The position numbers and the translations under genes were made by a program. DNA of 5,947 bases from Ilumatobacteraceae bacterium (GTDB lineage Bacteria > Actinomycetota > Acidimicrobiia > Acidimicrobiales > Ilumatobacteraceae): NCBI GenBank assembly GCA_016650435.1, contig JAENVT010000002.1, positions 1 through 5,947 of the forward strand, given 5' to 3'. Shown here piece after piece: positions 5,259 through 5,947 of this stretch. Each line of letters begins with the position of its first letter. Position 1 is the first letter of the stretch. The notes below the pieces were generated by a model. The model was given only the letters and a program-made list of their open reading frames with translations, was not told where the DNA came from and made no database searches.

Positions 5259-5947
5259 ATGACCATGACCAACACCCCAGTCGACAACGGCGTCAACACC
5301 GAGGCCCTGCTCGGAGCCCGCGAGGCACTGAGCAACGCACCGGAGGCGGCCGAGTTCACCTGGCGATCGACCTGCTCGTGGGTGCGCGGTACGCACACTC
5401 GATCGACGGTCGAAGGCTTCTCCGGGCTCGGCCAGGATCACAACCACAAGACGAGGTTCGTGTTCGATGCCGACCACCCGGAATGCTTCGCGTCCGAAGA
5501 TCACGGCGCGACGCCCGTCGAGTATGTGCTCACGGCTCTCGCTAGCTGCTTGACCGCAGGCGTCGCCGCCGTCGCCCAACATCGACAGATCCAACTGAAG
5601 TCCGTGACCGCAACTGTGGAGGGAAATATGAACGTGCTCGGCATCCTCGGTGCCGATCCCGACATTCGTAATGGATTCAACGACATCTCGGTCCGCTTCG
5701 ACATCGATGCCGATGCCCCTGCCGAAGAGATCGAGGCGCTCGTGGCCCAGTCGCAGAAGCGATCGGCCGTGTTCGACATCGTGGCGAACAGAACGCTGGG
5801 ACTCGCTGCGACTCCTGACGCCGAACTGGCAGAGCAGGCTGCCCGGGTACGAGTACTCGGGCACCGACCCCGATGGCTACATGACGATGCCCGAGGTCGT
5901 CGACTTCATCGCCCGCTACGCCGACGCAGTCGCTGCTCCGGTTCATA
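5259..5947 (+). CDS. OsmC-family protein (second copy), native 3' end lost at a junction
   Basis: It starts at ATG 5259 behind a strong ribosome site. The frame stays open to the right edge, but OsmC-like sequence ends near residue 177 (base 5789). After that the translation turns arginine-rich (RVRVLGHRPRWLHDD onward) because the DNA there codes in another frame. Within 1-177 the features are VNTEALLGAREAL (12-24), WVRGTHTRSTVEGF (41-54), TPVEYVLTALASCL (85-98) with the peroxidatic-position Cys97, TVEGNMNVLGILG (119-131), and the terminal SQKRSAVFDIVAN (165-177). The C-terminal cysteine of classical OsmC is absent, with Ser169 in that area. Length to the junction is close to complete for this subfamily, so only a few residues seem missing. 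It differs clearly from the first OsmC, so the pair is not a recent tandem duplication. It is the third gene of the P2 operon. The first 177 residues are secure; the rest of the frame is not. Confidence 0.82.
   Translation, partial: MTMTNTPVDNGVNTEALLGAREALSNAPEAAEFTWRSTCSWVRGTHTRSTVEGFSGLGQDHNHKTRFVFDADHPECFASEDHGATPVEYVLTALASCLTAGVAAVAQHRQIQLKSVTATVEGNMNVLGILGADPDIRNGFNDISVRFDIDADAPAEEIEALVAQSQKRSAVFDIVANRTLGLAATPDAELAEQAARVRVLGHRPRWLHDDARGRRLHRPLRRRSRCSGS
5781..5791 (+). other. Probable OsmC/monooxygenase fusion junction at a short shared sequence
   Basis: OsmC-like coding (IVAN, frame of 5259) ends at 5789, and monooxygenase-like coding (WRTERW, next frame) begins at 5782. Both readings share TGGCGAAC (5782-5789). 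This is what joining at microhomology would leave, either a biological deletion or an assembly error. A loss of roughly 150-250 bases (OsmC tail, spacer, monooxygenase N-terminus) would explain it; that size is an estimate from family lengths. Confidence 0.6.
5782..5947 (+). CDS. FAD/NAD(P)-dependent monooxygenase-like oxidoreductase, fragment lacking its N-terminus
   Basis: In the +1 frame relative to the OsmC gene, 5782-5946 encodes 55 residues that read as an internal segment of a flavin-containing monooxygenase/CzcO-like oxidoreductase: WRTERWDSLRLLTPNWQ, then SRLPGYEY, DPDGYMTM and PEVVDFIARYADAVAAPVH. In that family this segment follows the N-terminal FAD-binding Rossmann motif (GxGxxG) by a short distance. 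Here no start codon, ribosome site or GxGxxG precedes it. The same frame upstream gives only arginine/serine-rich shadow sequence from an ATG at 5713. About the first 40-50 residues are therefore missing, and the gene continues beyond the right edge. Such enzymes oxygenate small organic substrates. As the sequence stands, the gene cannot make a functional FAD site. Family identity is from remembered conserved motifs. Confidence 0.72.

Noticed and set aside
5253..5864. Minus-strand open frame of 203 codons opposite the second OsmC gene
   Set aside because: The plus-strand frame has a strong ribosome site and clear OsmC motifs; the minus-strand product has none.
5782..5947. Programmed +1 frameshift producing an OsmC-monooxygenase fusion protein
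   Set aside because: There is no slippery sequence, and the downstream part lacks the FAD-binding N-terminus it would need. A deletion or misassembly explains the data more simply.

Overview
This window looks like high-GC actinobacterial chromosome (phylum Actinomycetota). The evidence is GC-rich third codon positions, GTG/TTG starts, and proteins typical of that phylum: a many-pass membrane module of the kind found ahead of GGDEF/EAL domains, a TetR regulator, two OsmC proteins and a flavin-monooxygenase-like fragment. I cannot place it to genus. No rRNA, tRNA, CRISPR array or transposon is visible.

Layout. Bases 1-837 (minus strand) hold the first 279 codons of a multi-pass membrane protein that runs off the left edge. 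Bases 838-1013 are a divergent intergenic region with a clear plus-strand promoter and a perfect palindromic operator. From 1014 a TetR regulator is followed, with an ATGA stop/start overlap, by a 708-residue fusion of an alpha/beta hydrolase and a GT-B glycosyltransferase (1622-3748). Bases 3749-3866 hold a hairpin at the stop codon and then a second promoter/operator nearly identical to the first. Downstream lie an OsmC-family protein (3867-4376), a class I SAM methyltransferase (4378-5205) and a second OsmC-family protein (from 5259).

The right end is anomalous. OsmC similarity stops near 5789, and from 5782, in a different frame, the sequence encodes a recognisable internal segment of a flavin-containing monooxygenase-like oxidoreductase. 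The two meet at a shared TGGCGAAC. This is either a small real deletion fusing neighbouring genes or an assembly misjoin.

How the genes may work together. Two promoters share a TTGACG -35, a 17-base spacer, a CATNAT -10 and an overlapping TTCGGTCGA/TCGACCGAA palindrome. The TetR protein therefore very probably represses its own hydrolase-glycosyltransferase operon and also the OsmC-methyltransferase-OsmC-(monooxygenase) operon. Together this is a two-operon regulon of modifying enzymes (oxidation, hydrolysis, methylation, glycosylation, peroxide or thiol chemistry). It would suit inducible detoxification or tailoring of a small molecule. The inducer and substrate are unknown, and the pathway role is inference.
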